A DNA stretch of 64,000 nucleotides, from contig CBDFGJ010000003.1 of NCBI GenBank assembly GCA_965247035.1, positions 1,302,001 through 1,366,000 on the forward strand. The letters are read 5' to 3'. The position numbers and the translations under genes were made by a program. Origin of the DNA: Azophilus sp965247035 (lineage in GTDB: Bacteria; Pseudomonadota; Gammaproteobacteria; Pseudomonadales; Azotimanducaceae). The notes under the pieces are model-generated. The model saw only the letters and a program-made list of their open reading frames with translations. It did no database searches and was not told where the DNA came from. This document shows, piece after piece, positions 15,001 to 20,100 of this stretch. Every line of letters starts with the position of its first letter. The stretch's first letter is position 1.

Positions 15001-18000
15001 CCATGTTACCTGTAACGACTGGACCTGCACCGGACACCACCGCGCCGATGGTGAGCGACTTCCCCGCTCTGGGCGAATCCACGGTGGGTCATCAGGCAAG
15101 CGTGAAGCTTACCTTCTCCGAGGCGGTTAGCGGTTTGGCGGTGGGTGATTTCACCCCTGCCAACGCCACGATGAATAGTGTTGCCGACTCCGGCGACCAA
15201 ACCACCTACACCGTCACCTATACCCCGACTGGCGCGGGTGAGGTAAGACTGACTCTCGGCGCCAACAGCGTGTCCGACACTGCCGCCACCCCGAATGATG
15301 GTCCCGCCAGCGCAGTAACCGCGCGCGGCACTGCGACGGTAGCGCTACCGGAAACCACTGATCAAGCACGCATCACTGCCACCATGACCATTCCCGGTCT
15401 CACCACCGCCGAGTTTGAAGAGGACAAGTTCAAGGATGGCATGGCGAACTTGCTGGGTGCTTCGGTTGATTCCGGTGATGTGAACATCCTCAGCATCGCC
15501 GCCGGTAGCGTGGTGGTTGATTATGAAGTAGTAACCACAGCGGACCAACTCGATACATTGGTAATGGTATTGTCCGGCACCAGCGCGTCGCAGTTACGCA
15601 CCGCCAGCGGTCAAACTCCTGCCCCCGGCACCACCGCGGCGGTAACCCACACCGAGCTGGCGACCAGCCAGCCGCTAACGGATACTAACGCACCAACTGT
15701 AACAGTGGTAAGAAATGATGATAATTCCATCACGGTAACTTGGAGTGATATACCTGGCACCGATTATAATATTTATGCAATTAACGAAGGTGAGGATCCT
15801 GAGTTAATTATTGAGGAAGTCACTAGTCCATATACTATTGCCACTTCTGATGAACTTGACAAAGCAAATAGTGCTGACAGCATTGGTGTATTTGGTTTTT
15901 CTGAGGGTAATCCCCTTGGTACTCTAGATAATAATATAACGTCTGGAGAAGTACCTGCCGTGACGGACACCACTTCGCCGACGGTGACCCTCGGCACCAT
16001 TGCCGAAGGTGTGATTGGCACGGCGCAGGATTACGACATTACCTTCTCCGAGGCGGTAACCGGTTTGGCGGTGGGTGATTTCTCCGTTTCCAACAACATT
16101 GTGGCGTCCGGCGACCTCGTGGTGAATAGTGTGACCCCGGCCAGCGGCCCCAGCACCACCTACACCATCAGCATCACCCCGCGAGCGACAGCCTTCACCC
16201 TGACCCTTACCGCCGACAGCGTGATGGACACCGCGACCACTCCGAACATGGGCCCCGCGACCGCGGCGAGCGCGAGCGGCAGTGCCACCGCCGGCGTGGC
16301 GCTGACCGCGCCGGACAACCAGAGCTATACCGTGGGCAGGGCGGTTAATCTGCAATTGTCGGGGGCTACCGGCGGCACCACGCCCCTGACCCACACCCTG
16401 ACCAATCTGCCGGACGGACTGAGCTTTAACGCCGGCACCCGCACGCTGTCCGGCACGCCGACTGCGGTGACGAGCACCGTGCTGACCTACACGGTGACCG
16501 ACGCCAACGGCGCCACGGCCACGGCCGACTTCACCGTCACCGTGGTCCTGCCGTCGGACACAGTCGCCCCGGTGATCACCCTTCTGGGGGACATCCGCTT
16601 TAAAGTTGATCAGGGCGCCACCTACACAGACCCGGGCGCCACGGCGAGTGATGGCCAGGATGGCGATCTCAGCGCCGGCATCGTCGTTGGCGGCGACACG
16701 GTGGATACCGACATGGTCGGCGAATACATCGTCACATACAATGTATCCGATGCCGCCGACAATGCCGCCAGGACTGTTGCCCGCATCGTCCGCGTCGTCG
16801 AGCCGGACACGGTTCCCCCCGTGATCACCCTTCTGGGGGACAGCCCCCTTGAAGTCGATCAGGGCGCCGCCTACACCGACCCGGGCGCCACGGCGAGTGA
16901 TGACCGGGATGGCGATCTCAGCGCCGGCATCGTCGTTGGCGGCGACACGGTGGAGACCGACACCGCCGGCGAATACACCGTCACCTATGATGTATCCGAC
17001 GCCGCCGGCAATGCCGCCGAGCAGGTCACCCGCATCGTCCGCGTCGTCCTGCCGCCGGACACGGTTGCCCCGGTGATCACCCTTCTGGGGGACAGCCCCC
17101 TTGAGGTCGATCAGGGCGCCGCCTACACCGACCCGGGCGCCACGGCGAGTGATGACCGGGATGGCGATCTCAGCGCCGGCATCGTCGTTGGCGGCGGCAC
17201 GGTGGAGATCGACACTGTCGGCGAATACACCGTCACCTATGATGTATCCGACGCCGCCGGCAATGCCGCCGAGCAGGTCACCCGCATCGTCCGCGTCGTC
17301 CTGCCGCCGGACACGGTTGCCCCCGTGATCACCCTTCTGGGGGACAGCCCCCTTGAGGTCGGTCAGCGCGCCGCCTACACCGACCCGGGCGCCACGGCGA
17401 GCGATGACCGGGATGGCGACATCAGCGCCGGCATCGTCGTTGGCGGCGACACGGTGGAGATCGACACTGTCGGCGAATACACCGTCACCTATGATGTATC
17501 CGACGCCGCCGGCAATGCCGCGGCAACGGTCACCCGCATCGTCCGCGTCGTCCTGCCGCCGGACACGGTTCCCCCCGTGATCACCCTTCTGGGGGACAGC
17601 CCCCTTGAGGTCGGTCAGCGCGCCGCCTACACCGACCCGGGCGCCACGGCGAGCGATGACCGGGATGGCGATCTCAGCGCCGGCATCGTCGTTGGCGGCG
17701 ACACGGTGGAGACCGGCACCGCCGGCGAATACACCGTCACCTATGATGTGTCCGACGCCGCCGGCAATGCCGCGGCGACGGTCACCCGCATCGTCCGCGT
17801 CGTCGTGGTGCGCGACCTTGATGCCCTGAACCGTGCGATTCTGCCCGAAGTGGCGCGCGACATAGCTGACCAGAACGTCAGCGCCATTGCACGGCGCCTT
17901 GAGCAGGCGCGGCTGCCCTCGAGAGCCGCCGGCAGCGCCAGCCTCGGCGGCGCCTCCAGCCTGGCGGAGATCGCCAACTCCCAGGGACGCAGCATCGCCG

Positions 18001-19181
18001 ATGACCAGTTTGACCTGAAGCGGCTCCTGGGCAATTCCAATTTTGTCCTGCCGCTGAGCGCAACTGGCGACGGCGAAGAAGTGGACGACACCCAGCTGAC
18101 CCTTTGGGGTGCGGGCGACTACCGCAACCTGAGAGGCGCCGACGGCGTGCGTTGGGACGGCGGCCTGTTCAGCCTGCAAATGGGTCTGGATGCGCACCTG
18201 AGCGAGCGCACCATCCTGGGTGTGTCCGTCTCCAGGAGCCAGGCGGAACTGGACTACACCGACCCCAGCATGGCGACCAGCGGCGACTATGACCTGGATA
18301 TGACCAGTGTCCATCCTTACCTGGGCTGGACAATAGGGGGCATGGACTTCTGGGCGACCGCCGGCTACGGCAAGGGCGAACTGAATATCAGTGAAGACGG
18401 CGCGCAAGCGGATATCCCCTCAAGCGACCTGAGCATGCGGACCCGGGCGCTGGGCGCTAACGGTGCGTTGATGGAAACCGGCACCACCACCCTGCTGCTC
18501 AAAACCGAGATCTTGAGCACCGAACTGGAAGTGGATGCAAGTGAAGGGATAACGGCACTCACTCAGACAACCCACCGAGTGCGCATGACTCTGGAAGCGA
18601 TTCGCGGTTTCAGCCTGGATAGTGGCGCACGATTGGAAACCAGCCTGGAGGCCGGTTTGCGGTATGACGGCGGCGGCGGCACGACCGGCACCGGCACGGA
18701 GATTGGCGGCGGCCTGCGCTATGCGAGCCTTAGCAAGCGCCTGGTGATGGAAGGCAAAGCGCGGGCGCTGGTGGGCGGCAAGGGCGATACCGAGGAATGG
18801 GGGCTCAGCGGGCTAATCAAATTCAGCCCCGCAGCGAACGGGCGCGGCCTGTCCTTCAGCTTGGCGCCGGGTTATGGGGCGACCGCCAGCGGCGTGGAGC
18901 GACTCTGGCAACAAGGGCTGGATGAGGGCCTGGGGGGGCAGGGCGGCAACAACTACAGCCCGAACCTGGACATCCGTTTGGATTACGGCATGGATGTTCC
19001 CGGGAGGCCTGGCCTCATGACGCCCTACACTGAATTCAGCCTTGGCGACAGGAACACCTATCGCCTGGGCCTGCAGTGGCGGCACAGCAAGTGGCTTGAT
19101 CTGAAACTTGTCGGCGAGCGCGAAGAAGGCGGGACCACCGCTGAGCACGGCATCTATCTGGAGGGCGAGATAGCGTTCTAA
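3..19181 (+). CDS. Giant modular adhesin-like autotransporter, 5'-partial (over 6390 residues visible)
   Basis: The reading frame is open from base 3 to the TAA at 19179-19181, so the true start lies upstream of the window; the GTG at 258 is only an internal codon. The passenger is a chain of beta-sandwich domains: four fibronectin III/Ig/Cys-domain modules to about 6230, PKD-like domains (about 6240-6540, 6970-7245, 13260-13590), cadherin-like domains (7680, 9590, 12050, 14140), cadherin-like beta-sandwich pairs (8945-9580), a putative-Ig domain (16300-16550) and five DUF5011/HYR-like repeats. The last roughly 360 residues form an autotransporter beta-barrel ending in Ile-Ala-Phe, the aromatic C-terminus expected for BAM insertion. 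Type V secretion family knowledge implies a very long surface fibre used for adhesion or cell-cell contact; the ligand is unknown. Only a few cysteines occur, in pairs in the early modules. An intrinsic terminator follows at 19290. Confidence 0.9.
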   Translation, partial: SASGFQRIAGETNQTYTLTTDDINHIIRSRVNYKDRFGGAFVTIDTETEAILSREYDTGRNTNSGDFTIKAEGPSTIRPGENNFTVTVVRGSYSSSEFHAVGIYSDVAVSGEETIARSVDCGRLQPLFCLRSSSSSGITEYSNAGLTYADGAADYLNVTGSRNNASGATWTYTIIVSPKALHDQVISLAYATTDEFVQGSTAYKFFDLTVEVPVPEAPRNLVVRGDDEEVTLTWDAPANVADAGVLRYEYRQSTIPRNFSGVWSAIESGDAIFNLENGIRYYYQVRAVTSRGEGAAAEASAEVVPRPEVAYFELPTDMAATMAATATMTFATPVRGLSRNEAEWRTNITTTNARIESIRNVDQDKIYRGIGAAPLGFDGLTRSYEVTFRPLTAGRINLVVHSSSVSSAAGHQNVVFSASGIVRSMPPPGVPANFAVRAGDKSISMTWEQPVTGGMVATYLTECVSGDSRSAMDTSELRVTHTSLINTRQYRCTLSARNSEGESAQAIAEARPLVDEGTAVDGTNFNPAGNRVFTIRGPVTIRAGGVYRFELSKPFGDVEHDRQQSVALYSESSADSIALGDSGCGSRFCFSTDSSVDAYSGLDGQADSAGNYLQKGGAFWMLTLHVGEDVTEGEQVFIGMREHGTSEGNRLGRMLTLNVEVAQPSEPRNLRVIGSSGRATLIWVQPESDGGTPVTRYEYRVSQTAGQYSNAQGRWMAIPDSAFKNQYVVPNLQNGRRYYFQTRAVNVAGPGQPSVEANVVIRERPELAVPFTLPEDMIAGRASTVTITFVSAVNGLGVDPVDWVSDFLGSNNVVINSVRNVDQNKTYNGQGAAPSGFDRETRSYVITFTPQIFGITSVEIGIDGVRIGGLDSTIGYGNENLLTAISHSLEPPRPSTPTGLVARLDGDDDIALDWDPAPQDDTVVDYLVTCTTTNSAIDPPLIHTATTTNTEAVIVDPRLAAEYECRVIARNQGGSSGHASATIVPRSSEIIPDETLTYSDPDSNFAIQLSRGPRTVSPGETYRYHLRLADGSIDEVTHVAIGIYSRTANKVELIDNDCSLTFCMDVANTGASGTLLTNRGYADGAAQYLQRSMIGNNWTLVIEIAADAADGETFDIAVVQTPRGVDKTSPLLSVIVHAEPPLPPIFMDPVGADGEVTLAWGPNTEKNNAIAGYEYRQTTTAGSYPSRTSPWTRVSNSAASSRVWNITGLLNNVRYYYQIRAIGETTGAGSPSAEKSVAVGPRPQLSGTFSLPGGIVAGEEANTTVTFATSVNGLAISPTDWASDFRNSVNTRVIRVRNVDQDKTYNGLGNAPEGYAAETRSYTITFSPMNDGNTSLTISEGAVRIGDSNDFFSARQFSARGSASRPARPGAPIDFGVIPGDGSATLFWGAPTSGGTPTEYEVQCVVGSTGTGTRTDTETFTHTITGLTNDREYVCHVVSVNSGGSSPRTPEISVWPRALTVGVDATTEDIAVRGVTFNLIGATTLRPMRAYRYELRKPTGDINGDTSISFAINSAETSVGAGRQDDPGDDNGCSSRFCIYTTNRTEIAKLDHRPIGYTDSAGWFLQDGGNFWTFSLEVKSEAVNGDQIVFTIRGPAGDTDIQEILTATVEIVASGAPTNLQATNQGNDIRLSWDEPDDNGGESITRYEAQYRQRNTNDAWSSVRAPRTDNPNVVITNLVSMQGYVFRVRVITSVGVGIWSDEIVRAAGTRPDLTSPAGLPDDMAVGAQSRLVLDFAAPVEGLGINPTDWIDDFSASTNVIIERVENVTEAVTYDGVGDPPANFHLPSRSFVIHFTPIALGVADITIRTRAIRRELFNDVPIVLGGEVNQLGRPDAPVNFVVTSGANTLILNWDAPATGTVIHRYRARCVDSSRDVERSATIDAPATTTTFTGLTNGEDYFCELFSENTHAGTTKNSGSVRRSGRPLAISGASSSSDQSYPNGNVRFTVNGETTLDRNGDYTYELRKPGGNIHGDDVYAVGIRSKIADQVGYGDDCGNTFCLEVHTGREISHTPPSGYLDVAERFLQRGGNYWRITVQVATFAPTGASVELFTRFAGTNNDAAESHRMLFLTVQPPGADANISPEADAGEDQILLSGVQVSLSGTGFDQNGDELTYEWEHTSTNGVEPSQRINITNSTEATASFTAPSASSTDAIEYEFSLKVEDATAADFDTVSVVVVPDGSIIIPQRNLAFAIEGPTTLELGDNQFTLIRLYGGYTNVHAGNIETQVGLVLSTALEPNLARAFDLVPPAGFFSSKNVVENGAFGRYAVEAVLTSNIFGRVFKVNAKTSARTGDLLTLGLATYQPDRFWQPTLALRYQELEELVADAGADQIVPSGASVALNAGDSTGDSVGYVWRQTEGAPAVTLTGENTATPTFTAPAVTAMTDLVFEVTVTDSTTSSQTDTLTISVAPPDAIIINHPGRAGGQAAVFTLEGPTTLIPGAQQDYTLNLIHGAYTQAAIRSEQIGVGIFSDVVTDGSKFSLSIDPAVAAGLAPLTNCGCGEFTSASGLAPNVQNTWALAVTATNEAEENDQLRLGLVTFAPTELAHQPFLTLITGQSEANNPPAISGGQTHNYAENSDAVVATFAATDAEGDAFTFGLTGLDSGLFEIGNNDAEGAINDAVGALIFKRMPNFEDPARFDSVTEIFDNTYQVTITATEDDEPTVVGTYSVVITVTDVDEPGTVTIAGSGQAGQELTATLQDEDTIAGEVSWQWHRGNQPDNGRDNPINSATAAAYTPTSDDQGRILRARASYTDTHGAKTASAVTEAITMENILLATIAELGVSTVGLPASVRISFSAAVTGLATGHFAITNASIASLAGSNTEYVLIYTPAGPGRVTLSLAADSVQDSERRGNVAATASGTAEAEVAISLPTIPSFTAAVSFDGITTGEWSFDDQFKTAIASFITGVTAADVKILGRSATATDLAVNFEVVAPDQENIDAHVQTYNAVATAVFNQTLSAIVAAAAATGVTTTTAMPGATLASTDATLSRLAVFHKDGSQATVTPALTAGTFDYAVTLPFSSDTFTFTARGDGDATITTQGQTFPSGQSSPDIAVPVGATTVNFLVTAEDGSSTQPYTLHVTRTAVATDATLSDLIISAGILSPEFDSAAAEGTAYAITVGREVSSVTVTPTVNNAFARVTVNNVAVISGQPSNDIALNLDAETSITTTDITIVVTAEDGTTRNYVITVTHISNFPPMLDGNPARDYLETDTGSVDYKITDENANDEDRASWVISGGMDAALFRIRAISTDTASVTFKRQPDFETPHDADRDQVYEVTLTATDAGTPPLSVTVEARITVTDVDEDGAVIIEGIAQVGKTLEVILTDPDAVTQTNSNGTVAAADITHKWQNSPSDSPDYADISGATEATYTLKESDAGRTIRVMPTYTDTHGSKTLTSAETNAVALETASAAPGIALVDTGFSNSDGITNNGVVNVTLANDFVLDRDTWHYSTDGSAPDTAGTNPDSGTAASFDLGDEGLDLADGTYQIRVRQTIDGTVSVIASLQMTLDQTAPTVVTFDDPAEGVFGVPQLLDVTFSEPVTGFAFGDLAGAGAFTGGSVTDTNSDRTTYTLSLIPAFVSITLGVPANGVADIAGNTGPASVAEVAITAQAAPPVVALLADTGIDGDGITSDGRIEVTLDEFFGNQATNTWEYSINDGADYTPVTDTTGTSAQFELPEGVYTANQVRVLQVVRESESLPASLGAVTIDTTAPMARLGSITGAVIDQTGQTHDITFTENVTDLVAGDFSTSTGITVTAVSGSGAAYTITYTATLASFTLTLTAASVSDIAGNPVAETSMTGIATAAPANQPPVITFDRFDDTGGVDFMGVAIYLNEGDTLTVFVNSDKPLAATSLVGAALFGFDGSVRLAQNLLRVAGTTDPYQYSATYTITTADHDAGVEFNVRGVTDTADPANPAPDFEHSLRTVNIDTEAPDIDLVGIAAVTVPHDGTYTDDGVSGEGREDTLETTITGPDGSAVNVVDPTAEGDYLITYTATDRAGNVATETRTVTVSEPVAATNTAPVVSGEAAPDYAENTPVTTPVATYTATDAESNAVEWSVGGTGAGDLTIDSASGVLTFKNPPNFEAPSDANADRVYDIIITATETDGNPSNLVSEPLAVTVTVTNVEEGVGTVSISGTPQVGMALTADTVAGDPDGFVSVDSRQWQSVDGATITDVGTDVTYTPLAADVGKTIQVVVTYTDGFGGGNTVTSARTLAVVAADAPAAPTIALAADTGSDTSDGITSNGQVNVTLAEGFDSTTDTWQYSTDGSVPVTAGTNPGTGTAASFDLGEAGLGLDDGTYQLRVHQTIDDTVSAVASLAVTLDTTAPMVDFNINNLADGVVNVLQNHDITFSEAVTDLATDDISGSLDAAVALVSGSGSTYTISITPDDTQYTLILAANAVTDLAGNANAEVRVSVDGKVNRLPVAEAGDNQPDAVTGTQVTLDGSGSTDADSGDDLAYSWAHTSTDGNPPGTPVAITEDGTAADDPATPTAVFTPTAEGAYTFTLTVTDKFSTPASDTATVVITVTPAAPATPAPVLGAVTDTSIVLSWAAVDNADTYTLTRVVDGGANVVVASAITELTATDTGLTAATDYKYSLIATNSGGSSVAAEADARTADAPTAAPGLATLRAGEITHNTITLLWDAVTGVDSYTVFRVVTGSADVVVATVTVGNALTATDSGLTAETEYKYVITARNSIGTSNSVELPVTTNAAPTTNAAPTITRTIDDNALSYAENGNGAVWNYAATDTDGDDAAITWSLGGTDEEDFTLDATSGALTFNATPNYEAPADADTNNVYRITVTATDDGSATSDLAVMVTVTNAEDAGSVNAITGTAQVGQTLTAGDTVTDEDSAGMIAITGHQWQRLPSGGGAPVDIGTDQDTYDVVAADLGATLRVVVSYTDDFGGNTDTATSAPTEAVIAAPVTTTPAVYTLNDEPHATDGDKVVITFTSSHTGDFVIEFDGGATTNFSIDDAANPYIHTEQVGYDYTGEVRVLLGNDEVAMLPVTTGPAPDTTAPMVSDFPALGESTVGHQASVKLTFSEAVSGLAVGDFTPANATMNSVADSGDQTTYTVTYTPTGAGEVRLTLGANSVSDTAATPNDGPASAVTARGTATVALPETTDQARITATMTIPGLTTAEFEEDKFKDGMANLLGASVDSGDVNILSIAAGSVVVDYEVVTTADQLDTLVMVLSGTSASQLRTASGQTPAPGTTAAVTHTELATSQPLTDTNAPTVTVVRNDDNSITVTWSDIPGTDYNIYAINEGEDPELIIEEVTSPYTIATSDELDKANSADSIGVFGFSEGNPLGTLDNNITSGEVPAVTDTTSPTVTLGTIAEGVIGTAQDYDITFSEAVTGLAVGDFSVSNNIVASGDLVVNSVTPASGPSTTYTISITPRATAFTLTLTADSVMDTATTPNMGPATAASASGSATAGVALTAPDNQSYTVGRAVNLQLSGATGGTTPLTHTLTNLPDGLSFNAGTRTLSGTPTAVTSTVLTYTVTDANGATATADFTVTVVLPSDTVAPVITLLGDIRFKVDQGATYTDPGATASDGQDGDLSAGIVVGGDTVDTDMVGEYIVTYNVSDAADNAARTVARIVRVVEPDTVPPVITLLGDSPLEVDQGAAYTDPGATASDDRDGDLSAGIVVGGDTVETDTAGEYTVTYDVSDAAGNAAEQVTRIVRVVLPPDTVAPVITLLGDSPLEVDQGAAYTDPGATASDDRDGDLSAGIVVGGGTVEIDTVGEYTVTYDVSDAAGNAAEQVTRIVRVVLPPDTVAPVITLLGDSPLEVGQRAAYTDPGATASDDRDGDISAGIVVGGDTVEIDTVGEYTVTYDVSDAAGNAAATVTRIVRVVLPPDTVPPVITLLGDSPLEVGQRAAYTDPGATASDDRDGDLSAGIVVGGDTVETGTAGEYTVTYDVSDAAGNAAATVTRIVRVVVVRDLDALNRAILPEVARDIADQNVSAIARRLEQARLPSRAAGSASLGGASSLAEIANSQGRSIADDQFDLKRLLGNSNFVLPLSATGDGEEVDDTQLTLWGAGDYRNLRGADGVRWDGGLFSLQMGLDAHLSERTILGVSVSRSQAELDYTDPSMATSGDYDLDMTSVHPYLGWTIGGMDFWATAGYGKGELNISEDGAQADIPSSDLSMRTRALGANGALMETGTTTLLLKTEILSTELEVDASEGITALTQTTHRVRMTLEAIRGFSLDSGARLETSLEAGLRYDGGGGTTGTGTEIGGGLRYASLSKRLVMEGKARALVGGKGDTEEWGLSGLIKFSPAANGRGLSFSLAPGYGATASGVERLWQQGLDEGLGGQGGNNYSPNLDIRLDYGMDVPGRPGLMTPYTEFSLGDRNTYRLGLQWRHSKWLDLKLVGEREEGGTTAEHGIYLEGEIAF
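186..6230 (+). repeat. Four copies of a ~1.4 kb four-domain supra-repeat inside the giant adhesin
   Basis: A module of about 450-475 residues recurs in the same order: fibronectin III type A (YEYRQ, then YYYQ.RAV), an Ig-like domain with the signature VRNVDQ.KTY.G.G, fibronectin III type B (ending C.V.A.N..G), and a domain beginning F.I.GPTT.. with a conserved Cys pair (GCGSRFC, DCSLTFC, GCSSRFC, DCGNTFC). Type A domains start near 640, 1990, 3420 and 4840. Five Cys-pair domains start near 186, 1560, 2970, 4390 and 5800. Two further copies near 6560 and 7260 keep the GPTTL motif but have lost the paired cysteines. The module has diverged at the DNA level, so the expansion is old. Confidence 0.8.
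16557..17812 (+). repeat. Five tandem DUF5011/HYR-like domain repeats, period 249-252 bp
   Basis: Repeats start at 16557, 16806, 17058, 17310 and 17562. Each encodes an 83-84 residue Ig-like domain beginning DTVAPVITLLGD and ending RIVRVV, with the DPGATASD and YTVTYDVSDAAGN signatures. The last four are nearly identical in DNA, while the first (GDIRFKVDQG) is more divergent. The spacing is exactly in frame, so copy number could change by recombination without breaking the gene. They sit just before the barrel linker and probably form the membrane-proximal stalk. Confidence 0.9.
18090..19181 (+). other. Autotransporter beta-barrel domain of the giant adhesin
   Basis: After the last DUF5011-like repeat comes a helical-looking linker (about 17815-18060: ALNRAILPEVARDIADQ, ARRLEQARLPS). 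Alternating amphipathic strands then start near TQLTLWGAGDYRNL and run to the C-terminal Phe. Aromatic and Gly residues alternate as in the autotransporter superfamily (YLGWTIGGMDFWATAGYGKG, SLEAGLRYDGG). The length of about 360 residues fits a 12-strand barrel plus a linker helix through the pore. Assignment rests on pattern and family resemblance, not on a profile search. Confidence 0.82.
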
Positions 19182-19289
19182 GTTCCGCCATCCTCGCCGC
19201 AGGCGGCAATCCAGAACGGCGAAGCCGTAATCCTTTCGCCATTCCCGCCTTTTCCTTCGTCATTGCCCGGCTGGCAGTAATACTTTGAT

Positions 19290-19321
19290 AGCGAGGCTCC
19301 GCCCGGGGCTTCGCTTTTTTT
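19290..19321 (+). terminator. Intrinsic terminator after the giant adhesin gene
   Basis: An 11-bp stem, AGCGAGGCTCC against GGGGCTTCGCT with two G-T pairs, has a 4-base GCCC loop and is followed directly by seven T residues. It lies 109 bases after the adhesin stop codon on the same strand. Confidence 0.85.
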
Positions 19322-19504
19322 GTCTGTCATCCCCGCCGCACCCCGTCATTCGCGGTGTCAAAGCGCCTCAATTCCCTCCCCCTGTGATATTTCTTGCTAA
19401 TTCCATTGTGTTTTTGTATAAACGCCCCGAATGCAGGCTACCCGCCGCCAGATGTAGCAGACCAACAATCAGCTTTATTCGCGCATAGTAGGGACCAAAG
19501 CATC

Positions 19505-19608
19505 ATGAACAAGCTAATCACCCGATTCGCTTTTGCCTCCGCGTTACCGGTAGCAATAGGTATCCCCCCGCACACACAGCGGGGGCCAGGCATCATGAAA
19601 AAAGTGCT
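19505..19608 (+). repeat. Duplicated signal-peptide start, decayed upstream copy
   Basis: ATG at 19505 encodes MNKLITRFAFASALPVAIG, a near copy of the start of the next gene at 19609 (MNKIVTQFALVSALLVAM). The upstream copy then reads into unrelated residues and stops just before 19609. This looks like a roughly 104-bp tandem duplication of a leader region. The rest of 19182-19504 holds the terminator and no gene I can support. Confidence 0.55.
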
Positions 19609-19911
19609 ATGAACAAAATAGTCACTCAATTCGCTCTCGTCTCGGCGTTGCTGGTGGCGATGATGGCATCAATGGGCACCGCCCATGCGCAAACGCTGCG
19701 TATCACTGGTTCCCTGACCCCACCGTATCTCGAGAATGTTCCCAGCACCGCGGCAGTGTACGCCGCGAATGTCGACGGCGTCAGGGTCAACAACGCTGAC
19801 TGGTCGGTCAGCGGTGAGAATGCGCACTTATTCTCGATTAGTCGTAGGGATAATGTATATAGACCATTGTGTGCCGCGCCTGCCATATTCACCGTAACCG
19901 TACGAGGTTAA
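19609..19911 (+). CDS. Secreted 100-residue protein with signal peptide, probably a truncated surface-protein N-terminus
   Basis: Residues 1-28 form a clear Sec signal peptide: MNK, a hydrophobic core, then AHA-QT as likely cleavage site. The mature part, about 72 residues, starts RITGSLTPPYLENVPSTAA and includes VSGENAHLFSIS, which resembles the first strands of a cadherin-like domain such as those in the neighbouring giant adhesin. The frame then stops at 19911. I infer the 5' remnant of another large adhesin whose body has been lost, but a genuine small secreted protein cannot be excluded. Base composition is less GC-rich than the housekeeping genes. Confidence 0.45.
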   Translation: MNKIVTQFALVSALLVAMMASMGTAHAQTLRITGSLTPPYLENVPSTAAVYAANVDGVRVNNADWSVSGENAHLFSISRRDNVYRPLCAAPAIFTVTVRG

Positions 19912-19915
19912 TACC

Positions 19916-20098
19916 ATGACCACAGATTTAGCCGAATATCTGGTTGAGATGGAGAGTGCTAAAGAACTATATGAACAATATATGGAAGTTAGTCAAATAT
20001 ACAAATTGCCGGTTTTCCAGCCCCAGCCGGAACCGCAGTATGCGCCCCCAAGTAGCGAGAATCCGCTTACTACTAATGTCGTTACTTTGACAATATAG
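19916..20098 (+). CDS. Small hypothetical protein (60 aa) upstream of the SDH_sah proteinase
   Basis: ATG at 19916 follows GAGGTT by about seven bases. The TAG at 20096-20098 is two bases before the ATG of the proteinase gene, so the two are likely co-transcribed. The protein has an acidic helical N-terminal half (MTTDLAEYLVEMESAKELY) and a Pro/Gln-rich C-terminal half (FQPQPEPQYAPPSS). The Pro/Ala/Gln-rich tail of the following proteinase is similar in style. I recognise no family. Confidence 0.45.
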   Translation: MTTDLAEYLVEMESAKELYEQYMEVSQIYKLPVFQPQPEPQYAPPSSENPLTTNVVTLTI

Positions 20099-20100
20099 AC

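Noticed and set aside
15924..18407. An 827-codon open frame on the minus strand
   Set aside because: It lies antisense to the GC-rich DUF5011 repeats and barrel of the giant adhesin. Its repeats mirror the plus-strand repeats, and it has no recognisable domain or ribosome site.
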